A DNA stretch of 47,498 nucleotides from a virus, in the IMG/VR virus record IMGVR_UViG_3300011116_000590, positions 1 to 47,498 of that record; one strand, given 5' to 3'. Position numbers and translations under genes: made by a program. Shown here one piece after another: positions 1 through 8,936 of this stretch. Under the pieces are notes generated by a model. It searched no databases, had not been told where the DNA came from, and saw nothing but the letters and a program-made list of their open reading frames with translations. Positions within the stretch are counted from its first letter, which is position 1. Each line of letters opens with the position of its first letter.

Positions 1-1
1 T

Positions 2-907
2 GATTTGACTAATAGTAGAATCGTATTCATTGTTTCTGGCTCTACTACAATATCTAACGTAAAGGTAAATTATCACAAACAACCTACTGACCTTACTAGA
101 GGTGACTTCGAAGAGGGTAAAACTCAAGCAGGTGGCGCAGATCAAGATTTACCAATTCCGGAAATTAATTTGGAAATGCGCTCTGAGGCCATTACGTCTA
201 AAACACGTAAGCTAAAAGCTAAATGGACACCGGAATTCGCGCAAGATCTTAATGCATACCACTCTATTGATGCCGAAGCTGAATTAACTTCTATGCTTTC
301 TGAATATATTTCTCAGGAAATTGATTTGGAAATTCTAGATATGTTAGTATCAGAAGCTCAGACAGTAGAAAGATGGTCTGCTAAGATTGGATTTGCTTAC
401 GACCCTGGTTCAGCTACGTTCTCAAATGCAGCAACGACTGGTCAATTCTACAACCAAGGCACTTGGTTCCAAACAATCGGAACTAAAATGCAGAAGGTAT
501 CTAACGAAATTCACCGATTAACCATGAGAGGTGGTGCTAACTTCATTGTTACATCTCCAACTATCGCTACTATCCTAGAATCAATCCCAGGATATGCCGC
601 TGATACTAATGGTGACCAAGCTAAATTCGCAATGGGTGTACAGAAAGTAGGTTTATTAAATAGCAGATTTACTGTATACAAGAATCCATATATGACTGAG
701 AACTTATTGTTGATGGGCTATAGAGGCGCTCAATTCCTAGAAACAGGAGCTGTTTACGCACCATACATTCCATTAATTATGACTCCTCTAGTATATGATC
801 CGGAGAACTTTACTCCAAGAAAAGGTATCATGACGAGGTATGCCAAGAAAATGGTTCGTCCTGAATACTACGGAAAGATTTATGTTCACGGATTAGATTC
901 TTTATAA
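2..907 (+). CDS. 23: Major capsid protein gp23-like, C-terminal part (5' truncated)
   Basis: The reading frame is open from the left edge, so the start lies outside the window and about 301 codons remain. The product should be the hexameric shell protein of the T4-like head. The C-terminus carries the run FTPRKGIMTRYAKKMV followed by RPEYYGKIYVHGLDSL, which resembles the conserved C-terminal end of T4-type gp23 proteins, as does the preceding GAVYAPYIPLIMTPLVYDP. Inference: the complete protein is probably considerably longer than what is visible. A strong terminator follows within 40 nt, as expected for an abundantly expressed structural gene. In T4 gp23 lies after the neck and tail-tube genes; here it lies before them, so the module order is rearranged. 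Confidence 0.9.
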   Translation, partial: DLTNSRIVFIVSGSTTISNVKVNYHKQPTDLTRGDFEEGKTQAGGADQDLPIPEINLEMRSEAITSKTRKLKAKWTPEFAQDLNAYHSIDAEAELTSMLSEYISQEIDLEILDMLVSEAQTVERWSAKIGFAYDPGSATFSNAATTGQFYNQGTWFQTIGTKMQKVSNEIHRLTMRGGANFIVTSPTIATILESIPGYAADTNGDQAKFAMGVQKVGLLNSRFTVYKNPYMTENLLLMGYRGAQFLETGAVYAPYIPLIMTPLVYDPENFTPRKGIMTRYAKKMVRPEYYGKIYVHGLDSL

Positions 908-939
908 TAAAATAGTGTTCATAATTTTATTGATATACT

Positions 940-970
940 GGCGAGGCTTCAAAAAAGCCTCGCCTTTTTT
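940..970 (+). terminator. Rho-independent terminator after the capsid gene
   Basis: A perfect 9-bp stem (940-948 GGCGAGGCT pairing with 956-964 AGCCTCGCC) with a 7-nt A-rich loop is followed directly by six T residues (965-970). It sits 33 nt after the gp23 stop codon and separates the capsid transcript from the small genes and phoH downstream. Confidence 0.92.
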
Positions 971-987
971 ATTTAATCTAAAATAAT

Positions 988-1116
988 ATGAAAGCAAAAT
1001 TTACAATGACTTGCATAGCAGGCACCTATGAAGCGGACACCTTTTTATCTTTAGTAATTGAAGTACTTAAACATCGCTTTTGGCATTTATGTAAACATGG
1101 GAAGTGGATGGACTAA
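988..1116 (+). CDS. Small hypothetical protein (42 aa)
   Basis: An ATG at 988, preceded by the A/T-rich leader typical of this genome, opens a 42-codon frame ending in TAA at 1114-1116. The protein begins MKAKFTMTCIAGTYEAD and contains a hydrophobic centre (TFLSLVIEVL) followed by a basic aromatic end (KHRFWHLCKHGKWMD), with cysteines at positions 9 and 35. It resembles nothing I recognise. It lies alone between the capsid terminator and the coiled-coil gene. It may be a real small phage gene, but length and lack of homology leave it uncertain. Confidence 0.4.
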   Translation: MKAKFTMTCIAGTYEADTFLSLVIEVLKHRFWHLCKHGKWMD

Positions 1117-1181
1117 TCGGATATATAATAATCCTTAACTAAACTTAATCCGTATCTACTTTGTTTTAAAAAATAAAAATC

Positions 1182-1448
1182 ATGACAAACGTAAACAGAA
1201 AAATTAAAGATTTAAAAAAAATTGATGAGAAAATTAATGATTTAGAAAAAGCCTTATTAGAAAATCCAGACAAAGAGGCTTACATAAATCAAAAATTAAT
1301 TGAATTATCAAATGAAAAAGCATTACTTGAAAAATTTTTATCTAATATTAATTATTTGTACATTCACAAAACCATTGATGACCCTTATATAAAATTAAAA
1401 AGATCTCCTGCTATAAAAAAAGATGATAGCTACATCAGCAAATACTAA
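1182..1448 (+). CDS. Hypothetical coiled-coil protein (88 aa)
   Basis: The start has an A-rich leader (AAAAAATAAAAATC) like other genes here. The 88-residue product is rich in Lys, Glu, Leu and Ile; residues 5-55 show heptad-like spacing of hydrophobic residues (IKDLKKIDEKINDLEKALLE), suggesting a helical coiled coil, and the tail is basic. There is no cysteine, signal peptide or membrane segment. I do not recognise the family. It precedes phoH by 30 nt and may share its transcript. Confidence 0.6.
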   Translation: MTNVNRKIKDLKKIDEKINDLEKALLENPDKEAYINQKLIELSNEKALLEKFLSNINYLYIHKTIDDPYIKLKRSPAIKKDDSYISKY

Positions 1449-1478
1449 ATTATAAAACGTACTTATTATAAAAACTAC

Positions 1479-2144
1479 ATGACGGAAAACACAGAAAAGA
1501 GGTTGCCGAAGAATCCGGTAAAATTTGATATTCAATTATCGAACGACCAAAAAGAAGCTAAAGACAAGATATTAATGCACCCCGTTAATTTTGTCTTAGG
1601 GAAACCCGGAAGTGGTAAAACACTACTTGCAACTCAGATAGCTCTTGATAAGTTTTTTAGAAGAGAAATAAATAAGATAGTCATTACTCGACCGATGGTT
1701 GCTACCGAAGAAATGGGATTTTTACCCGGAACATTTGAAGAAAAATTAGAACCTTGGATAGTTCCTATAAAAGACAACATAGCTAAGGCATACGCAAAAC
1801 AATCAGCAGTAGAAAGATTATACAGCGACAAATCAGTAGAACTTGTATCTTTGGCTCACTTTAGAGGTAGAACTTTTGACGACGCTATTTGTATTATAGA
1901 TGAATTTCAGAATTTGACAAAAGAGCAACTATCCATGTGTATAAGCCGACTAGGTAAAAATACAATTATGATATTTACAGGAGATGAAAATCAGATAGAT
2001 TTAAAACATAAAGAACAATCTGCAATTAAGCTAGTACCTGTAGTTAACCAGAGTAAATATGTGAATTGCGTAAGATTATCTACTAACCATAGACACGAAG
2101 CATTAGACGACATATTCAAGTATTTATACCCTAACTCACTGTAG
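1479..2144 (+). CDS. phoH: PhoH-like ATPase
   Basis: A 221-residue P-loop ATPase of the PhoH family, common in marine and T4-like phages; the role is thought to involve RNA or phosphate-stress metabolism but is not settled. The Walker A motif is GKPGSGKT at residues 41-48, followed by the family-typical KIVITRPMV. The Walker B motif is CIIDEFQN at about 138-145, and a sensor-like segment FTGDENQIDL lies further on. The length suits the ATPase domain alone, without the N-terminal PIN domain of PhoH2 proteins. The stop is 3 nt before the next start, so it is translationally coupled to the large hydroxylase-glycosyltransferase gene. Confidence 0.92.
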   Translation: MTENTEKRLPKNPVKFDIQLSNDQKEAKDKILMHPVNFVLGKPGSGKTLLATQIALDKFFRREINKIVITRPMVATEEMGFLPGTFEEKLEPWIVPIKDNIAKAYAKQSAVERLYSDKSVELVSLAHFRGRTFDDAICIIDEFQNLTKEQLSMCISRLGKNTIMIFTGDENQIDLKHKEQSAIKLVPVVNQSKYVNCVRLSTNHRHEALDDIFKYLYPNSL

Positions 2145-2147
2145 TTT

Positions 2148-4430
2148 ATGACAATTAAGTTTTATATTGGATACTACCCAAAATTTCATGCCAGCGGAGA
2201 AAACTTCGCTGGCACTGAATGGGCTTTACGTCACCTTGCAGAGGCTTTTGCATCATTAGGCCACGCTGTATTCATTACGGGAGAGATAGTGCAGGAGAAC
2301 GCTTTAAATGGCGTTATTTACACAAAGGATTATAATGTACAGTCGGATATTTTAATTGCTTTAAATTACACTCACTACATAGACTTAATATCAGAGGATA
2401 GTTATGATAAATCTTATTTTTGGATACACAACACAGACCCTTTTTTCTATAATTACTATAAGGGAGAAAATGTTCCAAGTTTGCAAGATAGAGTATTCAA
2501 CCATCCTAAATTTAAAAGTGTTATTTGTGTATCTAAGTATCATAAGGAAGAGTTTGAGAAACATTTTTTAGATGTTCCTTCTATCATGCTATACAATGCA
2601 GTAAAACATATAGAAAAATCAAATAAATTAAAAATTGAAGATTCTTACATTTATATATCTCATGCAGAAAGAGGATTAAGAGAAATTTTAACACATTGGA
2701 GACAGATTTTATATAATAGACCTCAATCATCTTTGTACATAGTAACACCAAAATATGGAGAAGAATTCTATGAAAAGTATTTTTCTTATGTTAAAAGTAC
2801 GTACAAAAGTGTATATTATCATGGCTCTATGAGTAAAAGTAATTTAATATCTTTTGCAAGTAATAAAAAATATTGGTTATATCCTTCAAATTATGATGAA
2901 ACATTTTGTGTGTCTGCTGTAGAAATGCAGATGTTAGGATTAATTCCTGTAACAAGATTAAGAGCAGGATTAAAAGAAACTATTTTTAATTATATTGATT
3001 TTGATTCATGGTTATCATGTGTATTGTCTAATGATAATTTTAGAATACTTACTAATCCATATACATCTAAATTAAATGTATTGGATGCTTTTAATCCTGT
3101 AAAGATTGCTAAAGAATTTTTAAATATTAATGTCATGGAAAATAGATTAAAAATAGATGCTGTCTATGTGATTACTTTTGATGTATCTGACGAAGCTATT
3201 AGGAAATACACCGCGGAATTTAATAAGCTAGGTATTATACCGAGTGAGTTTCATTTATTTAAGGCTGTAGATGGTAGAAATCCTAAAGTAGATTTTGATT
3301 GGTCTTTATATGATAATTGGAAAATAGATATTCATAGTAATTCATATTATAACCGAGATATATTGCCTGGGGAAATTGGGTGTGCTTTATCTCATTTATC
3401 TATATGGAAAGATGCTAAAAAGAAAAATTATGATTCTATTTTAATTTTAGAAGATGATTTTAAAGTGGATGGAGAGTTCCCCGCGGAAAAAATATATTTA
3501 GATGATTGGGGTCTTTTGTATCTCGGTAGGCAAAAATTAGGCGGGGATTCCGAAATACAAAACTCCATATACACATCTCCAGGATACTCATGGCTATCTC
3601 ATGCCTACATGTTATCAAAATTAGGAATAGAAAGAATACTAGAACAGAACTTTGAAAAATACATCTTACCCGTAGATGACTTCTTAGCATGTACATATTC
3701 AGATAACACAGAAAGAAAAGACTTATTCTTTATCTGGCAAGACATAAATGCATATAGTTTAAAAGAATGTATAGTAAGTCAAACAAGTAATGCAAAAACA
3801 AGTAAAACATCTAGTAACTCATTTGCATCTAACATCTATCTAACAAAAGATGTAGATAAATGGTCATCTATGTATATCAATCCTGCATTAAAAAATAAAG
3901 AATATGATTTAATTGTAGATGAACCTATACCTGATGTCTTACATTTACATGCATTTAAAAAAGAATTTTGCAATGAAGTTATAAGATTAGCAGAAGAATG
4001 TGGAAAATGGACAAAAGATAGACATTATTATTATCCAACTCATGACATGTTAATCAATGAATTCCAATTACATGATGCTTATGACATGTTTTTAAATACT
4101 TATATATATCCCCTCGTAAAATCTAATTTTGTACTTACCGGAGATAAATGGAAAAAGTTTAGCTCTGAGAACTTTATTATAAAATACACACCGGAAAATC
4201 AAGGACATCTATCTTTACACCATGATGATTCTGCGTTTTCTACTGTGTTAACTCTAAATGATGCGTATGAAGGAGGAGGTACATGGTTTTCAAAGCAAAA
4301 GAAGTTAGTTAAGGGGGAAGTAGGTGAATTAACAATACATCCGGGACAAATAACACATAGACATGGAGCAAGACCTGTAACTTCCGGAGTTAGGTATGTA
4401 TTGGTATCCTTTATAAGACAAGTATATTAA
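2148..4430 (+). CDS. Three-domain enzyme: GT4-like + GT25-like glycosyltransferases + lysyl-hydroxylase-like 2OG-Fe(II) oxygenase
   Basis: This 760-residue protein has three parts. Residues 1-330 look like a GT-B glycosyltransferase (YIGYYPKFHASGENFAGTEWAL at the start, LYPSNYDETFCVSAVEMQML near 244-263). Residues 336-545 look like GT25: VYVITFDVSDEAI, then GEIGCALSHLSIW at 408-420 and LEDDF at 434-438, the usual GT25 metal-site pattern. Residues 595-760 are a 2-oxoglutarate/Fe(II) dioxygenase: HHD at 691-693, EGGGTWF, HPGQITHRHG and SGVRYVLVSF. The predicted iron ligands are H691, D693 and H739, with R749 holding 2-oxoglutarate. This matches the C-terminus of animal procollagen lysyl hydroxylases (PLOD/LH) as I recall it. 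Inferred role: hydroxylation of a protein side chain followed by glycosylation. No collagen-like Gly-X-Y protein is seen in this window. Domain calls are firm for GT25 and oxygenase, less so for the first. Confidence 0.82.
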   Translation: MTIKFYIGYYPKFHASGENFAGTEWALRHLAEAFASLGHAVFITGEIVQENALNGVIYTKDYNVQSDILIALNYTHYIDLISEDSYDKSYFWIHNTDPFFYNYYKGENVPSLQDRVFNHPKFKSVICVSKYHKEEFEKHFLDVPSIMLYNAVKHIEKSNKLKIEDSYIYISHAERGLREILTHWRQILYNRPQSSLYIVTPKYGEEFYEKYFSYVKSTYKSVYYHGSMSKSNLISFASNKKYWLYPSNYDETFCVSAVEMQMLGLIPVTRLRAGLKETIFNYIDFDSWLSCVLSNDNFRILTNPYTSKLNVLDAFNPVKIAKEFLNINVMENRLKIDAVYVITFDVSDEAIRKYTAEFNKLGIIPSEFHLFKAVDGRNPKVDFDWSLYDNWKIDIHSNSYYNRDILPGEIGCALSHLSIWKDAKKKNYDSILILEDDFKVDGEFPAEKIYLDDWGLLYLGRQKLGGDSEIQNSIYTSPGYSWLSHAYMLSKLGIERILEQNFEKYILPVDDFLACTYSDNTERKDLFFIWQDINAYSLKECIVSQTSNAKTSKTSSNSFASNIYLTKDVDKWSSMYINPALKNKEYDLIVDEPIPDVLHLHAFKKEFCNEVIRLAEECGKWTKDRHYYYPTHDMLINEFQLHDAYDMFLNTYIYPLVKSNFVLTGDKWKKFSSENFIIKYTPENQGHLSLHHDDSAFSTVLTLNDAYEGGGTWFSKQKKLVKGEVGELTIHPGQITHRHGARPVTSGVRYVLVSFIRQVY

Positions 4431-4476
4431 AAAGTGAATAAAAGACTTTTTTAATACTATTTATTGTAAACAGCAG

Positions 4477-5637
4477 ATGGCAGTTCATATACCTATTTGG
4501 CCTGGAAGTGGTAGTGCAGTATCTGGATCTACACCTTTCGGAATATTTGACAAGGATACTAATTTTCAAAAAGATGCGCCTAAAGTAGCCGTATGGTGTG
4601 CTAGGAGACTAGGCTATCCTCTTAGCGACGTGGAATTACAAGATATAAACTTCTATACTGCTTTCGAAGAAGCCATCTCTGAATACAGTAATCAAGTTAA
4701 TGCCCACTCTGCTAAAGATAACATATTAGGATTGATGGGGTTCAATACCGGATCCCTTAGACTAGAAAAAGAGTTAGTTACCAATTCAATAGCAGGTGTC
4801 TTAGAAATATCTGCTGAATACGGTACAGAAGTCGGTGTAGGTGGAAGGACTACGTTTTATACAGGCTCAATACTAGTAAAAGAAGGAAAACAAATCTATA
4901 GCTTATTAGATTCCTCTAGAGTTTCATTAGAGTCAGGAAATCCCGCTACAGATAAGTTCATGATAAGAAAAATGTTTCACAATGCGCCACCTGCAATTGT
5001 AAAATATTTTGACCCCTTCGTAGGAACAGGCTTAGGTAGTCAAAATTTACTTGACCAATTTGGATTTGGTAATTTTAGCCCCGGAGTTAACTTCTTATTA
5101 ATGCCTCTACACCATGATATTCTTAGGATGCAGGCAATAGAATTTAATGATCAAATTAGGAAATCAGAATATGGCTTTCAAATAATTAACAATAGAATAA
5201 GAATATTCCCAACTCCTGCAAAAGAATATAAAATCTGGTTTGAGTACACCCTAGATTCTGAATATAAAAATGCTAATAAAGGAGGAACTGGAAAGATAAA
5301 TAGCCATGCCACCATACCTTATTTTACCTTACCTTATTCTAGTATAAATGACATTGGTAAGCAATGGATAAAAAAGTATACACTTGTTCTATCTAAAGAA
5401 ATGCTTGCTTACGTTAGAGGGAAGTATAAGACCTTACCCGGATTAGAAGATGATATCGTATTGAATACAGAAGATTTAATGTACTCGGTAAATGAAGAAA
5501 AGCAAAGATTAATAGATGTTCTTAGAATAGAGTTAGATCAATTTAGCCGTCAATCTCAATTAGAAAGAAAGATGGCAGAATCAGAAGCTCATGAAAAATT
5601 TTTAGCAGTAATTCCACTTAAAATATACGTAGGATAA
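4477..5637 (+). CDS. 13: Neck protein gp13-like
   Basis: A 386-residue protein that begins MAVHIPIWPGSGSAV. It has a pattern (APKVAVWCARRLGYPLSDVELQDINFYTAFEEAISEY) seen in neck/head-completion proteins of T4-like phages, where an early helical part is followed by a beta-rich body. It is the first gene of the head-tail joining run, overlapping the gp14-like gene by one base. T4 gp13 is about 309 aa, so this is longer. Role by family and order: joins the filled head to the tail with gp14. The identification rests partly on gene order (13-14-15-18-19). Confidence 0.62.
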   Translation: MAVHIPIWPGSGSAVSGSTPFGIFDKDTNFQKDAPKVAVWCARRLGYPLSDVELQDINFYTAFEEAISEYSNQVNAHSAKDNILGLMGFNTGSLRLEKELVTNSIAGVLEISAEYGTEVGVGGRTTFYTGSILVKEGKQIYSLLDSSRVSLESGNPATDKFMIRKMFHNAPPAIVKYFDPFVGTGLGSQNLLDQFGFGNFSPGVNFLLMPLHHDILRMQAIEFNDQIRKSEYGFQIINNRIRIFPTPAKEYKIWFEYTLDSEYKNANKGGTGKINSHATIPYFTLPYSSINDIGKQWIKKYTLVLSKEMLAYVRGKYKTLPGLEDDIVLNTEDLMYSVNEEKQRLIDVLRIELDQFSRQSQLERKMAESEAHEKFLAVIPLKIYVG

Positions 5638-6173
5638 TGGCACTATTTGGAAGTGGTAGAGATGCTTCTTTAGTTAGGAGTATAAACAGAGAAAGAGTGA
5701 ATAAAGTGATGGCCTTAGAGGTTGAACTTTATAAATTATCTAGGGAGGACACTAGAGAGAACATATACAGAGAAGCTCCTAGTAAAGTTTTCTATAATGC
5801 CACAAGGTTAAATTGTATAGTAAAAAGAGGTACAAAGGAAACTGTAGATACCGATTTTGGTTTAGATTTTGAGAGAGAGGCTACGTTTTATTTCTTAAGA
5901 GATGATTTATTAGAGAGAGATTTAGTTGTAGAACCCGGAGACTACATATTCTTTGATATGGATTTTTATGAGTTAAACAATGTATTCTCTGATAATGTCT
6001 GGTTCGGAAGAAATCCTGAAACATATATACCGCATGTACTAGGAGAAGAATCTGAATTTGGTTACAATATATCCGTTATAGCACAAGCACACTTAAGCAG
6101 AAAAACAAACTTAACTACTACTGATTATAGGTCCGGAATCAACGACGCGTATGATGAACTAAACAAATATTAA
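5637..6173 (+). CDS. 14: Neck protein gp14-like
   Basis: A 178-residue protein whose start overlaps the stop of the gp13-like gene by one base (TAATG arrangement), implying coupled translation. Features resembling gp14 include the acidic/aromatic segment KLSREDTRENIYREAP, the beta-rich middle (ATFYFLRDDLLERDLVVEPGDYIFFDMDFYEL) and the later WFGRNPETYIPHVLG. It should act with gp13 at the head-tail connector. T4 gp14 is larger (about 256 aa). Position between gp13 and gp15 candidates supports the call more than any single motif. Confidence 0.62.
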   Translation: MALFGSGRDASLVRSINRERVNKVMALEVELYKLSREDTRENIYREAPSKVFYNATRLNCIVKRGTKETVDTDFGLDFEREATFYFLRDDLLERDLVVEPGDYIFFDMDFYELNNVFSDNVWFGRNPETYIPHVLGEESEFGYNISVIAQAHLSRKTNLTTTDYRSGINDAYDELNKY

Positions 6174-6174
6174 A

Positions 6175-6951
6175 ATGGCTAAATCTACGATAAATCCTAC
6201 GGTATATAATCAACTCTATAGAAATCAAGTAAATAGAGGAGAACAAACGAGAGAGGATGATGATTACATTAAGATTCCTGAAATTACAATATATGATGTA
6301 GATTATGCTATATTACAATATATTAGAAATAATATCAAACCGGAGGTTCGAGATAGAGATAGTATGATTGATGTTCCTGTGATGTACGGAAGCGGAGAAC
6401 TATGGTCTCAAATTCAAGCAAATGGTTTTATGAGAGATGAAAAAAATAAACTTCTTTGTCCTGTTATTACAATATCTAGAGTAAGAATGGAGGAATATAA
6501 AGATTTTGCTAAATTAGATGTAAATAACAGAGTTTCTAGTCGTGTATATTACAGAGATGCATACACTCAAAATAATGCTAGATATGGTTCTAATAATAGA
6601 GGAAATACGGATTTACCCCAAAAAGAAATTTATATATCTTTGATACCTGAGTATTATTATGTGTACTATGATTTAAACATCTGGACAGATTTTAACGAAC
6701 AACTAAATAAAGTAATAGAACAATTTATACCTGTTAATAATTTTGTGTGGGGAAATGATTATCAATTTGTTACAAACATCGAAGATTTTACATTCTCCGC
6801 AGTAAACATATCAAAAAAAGAAAGAATTGTAAAAGCATCTACAAGATTAAGAGTATTAGCTACACTCATGCCGGCATTTGTAGAAAGAAAATCATCTATA
6901 CAAAAAGCATTATCTATTAAAAAGGTAGCAATGTCAGAAAGATTAACTTAA
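6175..6951 (+). CDS. 15: Proximal tail sheath completion protein gp15-like
   Basis: A 258-residue protein, starting one base after the gp14-like stop. The segment IDVPVMYGSGELWSQIQANG and the later YDLNIWTDFNEQLNKVIEQF match the style of gp15-type terminator proteins, which have IPVIYG- and DYDLTIW-like segments. gp15 caps the top of the sheath and tube and joins them to the neck. The length is close to T4 gp15 (272 aa). Its place directly before the sheath gene fits. Confidence 0.68.
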   Translation: MAKSTINPTVYNQLYRNQVNRGEQTREDDDYIKIPEITIYDVDYAILQYIRNNIKPEVRDRDSMIDVPVMYGSGELWSQIQANGFMRDEKNKLLCPVITISRVRMEEYKDFAKLDVNNRVSSRVYYRDAYTQNNARYGSNNRGNTDLPQKEIYISLIPEYYYVYYDLNIWTDFNEQLNKVIEQFIPVNNFVWGNDYQFVTNIEDFTFSAVNISKKERIVKASTRLRVLATLMPAFVERKSSIQKALSIKKVAMSERLT

Positions 6952-7054
6952 TTTCTTATTTTTTTAATTGTTTGAGATTTTTAAAACATATTTATAACAA
7001 ATGAGAATTTATTAATAATTCTTTGTATAATATTTAATTGACAAAAACAAAAAA
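6952..7054 (+). promoter_or_regulatory. Leader of the tail sheath gene, possible promoter region
   Basis: The 103-nt gap is extremely AT-rich. It holds TATTTATA at 6989-6996, a perfect TATAAT at 7026-7031 with no recognisable -35 box at the expected distance, and an A-rich stretch (ACAAAAACAAAAAA) directly before the sheath ATG. It is one of the larger gaps in the structural run and lies before a highly expressed gene, so a late promoter here is reasonable, but the match to any known promoter is weak. Confidence 0.3.
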
Positions 7055-8917
7055 ATGGCAGAAAGAATAGTCAGTCCTGGCGTATTTACAAGAGAAAAAG
7101 ACCTGAGTTTTCTCCCCTTAGAAATACAAGCCATCGGAGCAGCGGTTGTTGGCCCTACGTTAAAAGGTCCTGCATTCGTTCCTACCACAATTTCTTCTTA
7201 TGAAGAATATCTAAGAGCTTTTGGTGGACCTTTTAGTTCAGGTTCCGGTACATCTGAAAGACAGTATAAATTCTTAACAGACTATGTAGCGCAAGAGTAT
7301 TTGAGATACGCAGAAAATTTGACCGTAGTAAGAGTTCTTGCCGGTGATTATGAGTACGCTAGTTCAAATGTAGTAAGTAGAGGTGCTTATGCTGCTGCTC
7401 CCGCTGGAATTAAAGCTAAACTAACCGGCTCTTATTTTAACGCTAATCAACAAACATTTAAATTAACTCTAGTTTCTCCGGGTAATTTCGGAAACTCTGC
7501 TTTAACTTCTATTGCGTCTAATAATGGTATTGGAAGTCCTGCGGACGATTCTACAGGTGGTGCACTTAATATCGGAAACAGAGAGAATTTAAGATGGGAG
7601 GTAAGAGACGTAAATACTGATTTAGGTACTTTTGATTTGTACATACGAAGAGGAGACGACAGACATAATAGAAAAGTAATCGTAGAACAATACAATGACC
7701 TTACGCTTGACCCTAACGATACTAATTATATTGGTAGAGTTATTGGAGATCAAATGTACAACTTAAAATATGATTCTGACGGTATCCCATTCTTACAATT
7801 AAGTGGCTCATTCCCTAACAGATCTAGGTATATTAGAGTAGAAGTATTTAAAGAGAATTACAATTACTTGAACGAAAATGGACAAATTAGAGTTCCTGCG
7901 TTCTCTAGTAGTTTACCCGCTGCTGTGTCTGGTACTTTCTCCGGAGGTTCAGATGGCTATGTAAAACATCCTAGATCATTTTTTGATAAAATTAGCGGAC
8001 AAAATAGCCAAGGATTTAATTTAGATGATTTAGCAGGTGGAGCTTCTGGTTCAACTGCTTATAAAGATGCTATTGACATTTTAGCTAATGCAGATGAATA
8101 TGATATCAACATGTTACTCATGCCCGGAATTATTGATGGAGTAGGTGAACAACATGGTGAAATTATAACAAAAGCCATTGCCATGATTGAAAATCGCGGA
8201 GACATTTTCATGGTAATTGACCCTACTAGATATGGTGACACTATTGGACAGGCTATCAACGCAGCCTTAGCAAGAAATACTTCTTATGCCGCTTATTACT
8301 ATCCATGGGTACAAATAGCTGACGCTGACTTAGGAAGAAATGTATGGGTTCCACCATCCACTGTAGTATCAGGAGTTATCGCTTTCAATGACTACGTACA
8401 GTTTCCTTGGTATGCTCCGGCAGGTTTGAATAGAGGTGCTATTGACGTAGCTCTACAAGCGGAAAGAAAACTAACATTAGGGGATAGAGATAGACTTTAT
8501 ACTTACAACATTAATCCTATTGCGACTTATCCAAGAGAAGGTGTAGTTGTATGGGGACAGAAAACTTTACAGAAGAAAAGATCTGCACTCGATAGGATTA
8601 ACGTAAGAAGACTATTGATAACTGCTAAAAAATTCATCGCATCATCTTCTAGGTATTTAGTGTTTGAACAAAACACCAAAGAAACAAGACTTAGATTTTT
8701 AAGTATAGTAGAGCCTTATTTAGAGAGTGTTAGAAGAAATCAAGGTTTGTATGATTTCAAAGTCATAATGGACGAATCTAATAATACTCCTGACGTATTA
8801 GACAGAAATGAGCTAAGAGGTGCTATTTATTTAAAACCGACTAGAACTGCGGAATTCATAATCTTAGATTTCTTTGTACTACCTACAGGAGCTTCTTTCC
8901 CTGGTGATACAGAATAA
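7055..8917 (+). CDS. 18: Tail sheath protein gp18-like
   Basis: A 620-residue contractile sheath protein, near the length of T4 gp18 (659 aa). The N-terminus AERIVSPGVFTREKDLS is the classic sheath start (the strand that inserts into neighbouring subunits), followed by AAVVGPTLKGPAFVPTTISSYEEY. The C-terminal conserved sheath domain contains PIATYPREGVVVWGQKTL, INVRRLLITAKKFI, FEQNTKETRLRFLSIVEPYL and GAIYLKPTRTAEFIILDFFV. It forms the contractile outer layer around the tube encoded just downstream. The A-rich leader is among the clearest in the window. Confidence 0.95.
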   Translation: MAERIVSPGVFTREKDLSFLPLEIQAIGAAVVGPTLKGPAFVPTTISSYEEYLRAFGGPFSSGSGTSERQYKFLTDYVAQEYLRYAENLTVVRVLAGDYEYASSNVVSRGAYAAAPAGIKAKLTGSYFNANQQTFKLTLVSPGNFGNSALTSIASNNGIGSPADDSTGGALNIGNRENLRWEVRDVNTDLGTFDLYIRRGDDRHNRKVIVEQYNDLTLDPNDTNYIGRVIGDQMYNLKYDSDGIPFLQLSGSFPNRSRYIRVEVFKENYNYLNENGQIRVPAFSSSLPAAVSGTFSGGSDGYVKHPRSFFDKISGQNSQGFNLDDLAGGASGSTAYKDAIDILANADEYDINMLLMPGIIDGVGEQHGEIITKAIAMIENRGDIFMVIDPTRYGDTIGQAINAALARNTSYAAYYYPWVQIADADLGRNVWVPPSTVVSGVIAFNDYVQFPWYAPAGLNRGAIDVALQAERKLTLGDRDRLYTYNINPIATYPREGVVVWGQKTLQKKRSALDRINVRRLLITAKKFIASSSRYLVFEQNTKETRLRFLSIVEPYLESVRRNQGLYDFKVIMDESNNTPDVLDRNELRGAIYLKPTRTAEFIILDFFVLPTGASFPGDTE

Positions 8918-8936
8918 ACAAAAAAAATAGAATAAA

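Noticed and set aside
7001-7015. Tiny frame (ATG AGA ATT TAT TAA) in the sheath leader
   Set aside because: Only four codons; no basis to call it a leader peptide.
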